A DNA stretch of 6,923 nt, from assembly GCA_937892345.1 (NCBI GenBank), contig CALAGF010000110.1, positions 1 to 6,923 on the forward strand, in the 5' to 3' direction. A program made the position numbers and the translations under genes. A model generated the notes under the pieces. That model was not told the origin of the DNA. It did not search any database and saw only the letters and a program-made list of their open reading frames with translations. This DNA comes from an uncultured Rhodocyclaceae bacterium. GTDB lineage: Bacteria; Pseudomonadota; Gammaproteobacteria; Burkholderiales; Rhodocyclaceae. Shown here one piece after another: positions 5,993 to 6,923 of the stretch (its first letter is position 1; every line of letters begins with the position of its first letter).

Positions 5993-6745
5993 ATGTTGAT
6001 TCAGCAAACCTTGACCAAGCTTCACTCCCTCAAACTCTCCGGCATGGCGCAAGGGTTTGAGGAGCAATTGTCCAACGCCGCCGCCCATAGCCTAGCCTTC
6101 GAGGATAGGTTTGCCATGCTAGTCGACCACGAGGCGACTCATCGGGAGAACCAGCGGCTGCGGCGCTTGCTCAAGACGGCGAAGTTGAAGGTGGCGGCCT
6201 GCGTCGAGGACATCGACTATCGTCACAACCGTGGTCTGGACAAAAGCATGATGGCGTCCCTCCTGACCTGTCAGTGGATCGAGCGTGGTCTGAATATGAT
6301 TCTGACAGGGCCGACCGGTTGCGGGAAGACTTGGCTGGCCTGCGCCTTCGGCAATCAGGCGTGCCGAATCGGCAAAACAGTCTTGTTTCATCGCCTGCCG
6401 CTGCTGCTGGAGGACTTGCAGATCGGCCATGCCGACGGCAGTTTCCATAGGCGCTTGGCGTTGCTGGCCAAGGCAGATTTGCTGGTTCTTGACGATTTCG
6501 GGCTGGCGGCACTGAATGCTCAGGGGCGAACGGATCTGCTTGAAGTGGTCGACGCGCGAAGTGGTGGGCGCTCGACGATCATCACGAGCCAGTTGCCGGT
6601 GGATAAATGGCATGACTACTTGGGTAGCGCAAATCCGACCGTCGCCGATGCCATTCTGGATCGGCTGACAAGCGGTGCGGTGCGTCTGCCGATGCGTGGC
6701 GAGTCGATGCGAAAAGTGCGGGCGCGAGAAACTGGGACGGCCTGA
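5993..6745 (+). CDS. istB: IS21-family AAA+ ATPase IstB
   Basis: This 250-residue helper ATPase assembles on target DNA and stimulates IstA, in the DnaA/DnaC-like AAA+ clade. The N-terminal ~70 residues are the helical IstB-specific region (LTKLHSLKLSGMAQGFEEQL). Walker A is GPTGCGKT at 106-113 and Walker B is LLVLDDFG at 163-170. A sensor-1-like STIITSQ lies at 194-200, the arginine-finger region DAILDRL at 219-225, and a sensor-2-like GESMRK at 236-241. The length matches the family. AGGAG at 5982-5986 lies 6 nt before the ATG, giving a strong ribosome site; a T-run just before it (5975-5981) follows no convincing hairpin. The protein looks complete and active. Confidence 0.96.
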   Translation: MLIQQTLTKLHSLKLSGMAQGFEEQLSNAAAHSLAFEDRFAMLVDHEATHRENQRLRRLLKTAKLKVAACVEDIDYRHNRGLDKSMMASLLTCQWIERGLNMILTGPTGCGKTWLACAFGNQACRIGKTVLFHRLPLLLEDLQIGHADGSFHRRLALLAKADLLVLDDFGLAALNAQGRTDLLEVVDARSGGRSTIITSQLPVDKWHDYLGSANPTVADAILDRLTSGAVRLPMRGESMRKVRARETGTA

Positions 6746-6857
6746 TGTTCTGGCCTACTTTGACCCATTACGGGTGGGCAGTTTCAATCAGAACAGCCGG
6801 CCAGTTTGTGGCATTACAGGTGGACAGTTTCCATCATAACGGGTGGCGATATTGGGT
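6743..6857 (+). repeat. 23-bp-period direct repeat array at the IS21 right end
   Basis: Five consecutive 23-bp units begin at 6743, 6766, 6789, 6812 and 6835. The best-conserved part is GG[GCA]CAGTTT in the second, third and fourth units (for example GGGCAGTTT at 6776-6784, GGCCAGTTT at 6799-6807, GGACAGTTT at 6822-6830). The units alternate, so the second and fourth are most alike (25 of 29 bases over 6766-6794 against 6812-6840). The first and last units are degenerate, and the first overlaps the istB stop codon. IS21 family members carry multiple terminal repeats recognised by IstA, which is the likely role. About two DNA helical turns per unit would place bound subunits on one face. Confidence 0.75.
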
Positions 6858-6871
6858 CAGAATACGCACAG

Positions 6872-6923
6872 ATGTACGACAACTCGCGTGAAGCGGTTTT
6901 CAAGGAAGGCTTCAAGAACATCG
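6872..6923 (+). CDS. 5'-broken or new open frame running off the right edge
   Basis: From the ATG at 6872 the frame reads MYDNSREAVFKEGFKNI and leaves the window. It is also open upstream through DIGSEYAQ into the repeat array, and there is no ribosome site before the ATG. It may therefore be the inside of a gene interrupted by the IS21 element rather than a true start. The helical, charged sequence would suit a phasin-like protein, which is a guess. The partial last codon (G) plus the first two bases of the window (AA) gives Glu and continues in frame into the fragment at 3-137. Confidence 0.4.
   Translation, partial: MYDNSREAVFKEGFKNI

Larger units (their letters stand above)
4388..6850 (+). 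mobile_element. IS21-family element (istA-istB with right-end repeat array; left boundary unresolved)
   Basis: The istA-istB pair and the repeat array after istB define an IS21-family element. The right boundary lies somewhere in 6840-6870, where the 23-bp periodic array fades and a new open frame begins. No inverted copy of that array is visible before istA or before the 326-residue gene, so the left coordinate given is only the base after the upstream gene's stop codon. The element may be left-truncated, may have a divergent left end, or may extend left past the unknown gene. Both genes look intact. Confidence 0.6.

Noticed and set aside
5408..6088. 226-residue minus-strand frame opposite istA/istB
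   Set aside because: It lies fully antisense to two well-supported genes, is rich in Arg/Pro/Gly as expected of a shadow frame in GC-rich DNA, and shows no family motif.

Overview
The window looks like an accessory, IS-rich stretch of a betaproteobacterial chromosome or plasmid. The start of a polyhydroxybutyrate-type acetoacetyl-CoA reductase, the codon usage, and transposases of types common in Rhodocyclales-like bacteria all point that way. This taxonomic placement is inference; no rRNA or housekeeping gene is present to confirm it.

Layout: (1) Positions 1-243 hold the 3' end of an unidentified gene, overlapping by 11 nt the first ~39 codons of a phaB/phbB-like short-chain reductase that is abruptly cut. 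(2) Positions 258-1868, minus strand, encode a complete membrane diguanylate cyclase with a NIT-like sensor, HAMP and GGEEF domains. (3) Positions 1891-3203 are a complete IS5-family element with perfect terminal inverted repeats and an intact DDE transposase, inserted 18 bp upstream of the cyclase start codon. (4) Positions 3204-3406 are non-coding and end in a good sigma70-like promoter. (5) Positions 3407-4387 encode a 326-residue protein I do not recognise. It has a likely DNA-binding N-terminal half and a C-terminal half resembling a PD-(D/E)XK nuclease fold without the catalytic lysine. (6) Positions 4444-6745 are an IS21-family istA-istB pair. (7) Positions 6743-6857 carry a 23-bp-period repeat array typical of an IS21-type right end. 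(8) From about 6848 to the end an open frame runs off the window.

How the parts may work together: IstA (DDE recombinase) and IstB (AAA+ ATPase) would mobilise the IS21 element. The unknown gene just upstream has the same promoter-like block (TTGA[C/G]A, 10-11 nt, GCCGGCTAA) as istA, so the two may be co-regulated, possibly by the unknown protein itself. No inverted copy of the right-end array is visible on the left, so the left boundary of the IS21 element is open, and the unknown gene could be a passenger or regulator.

The last codon fragment of the window joins the first bases in frame (…FKNI-E-SVTQ…). This raises the possibility that the window is a circular molecule, a tandem unit, or a circularised contig.
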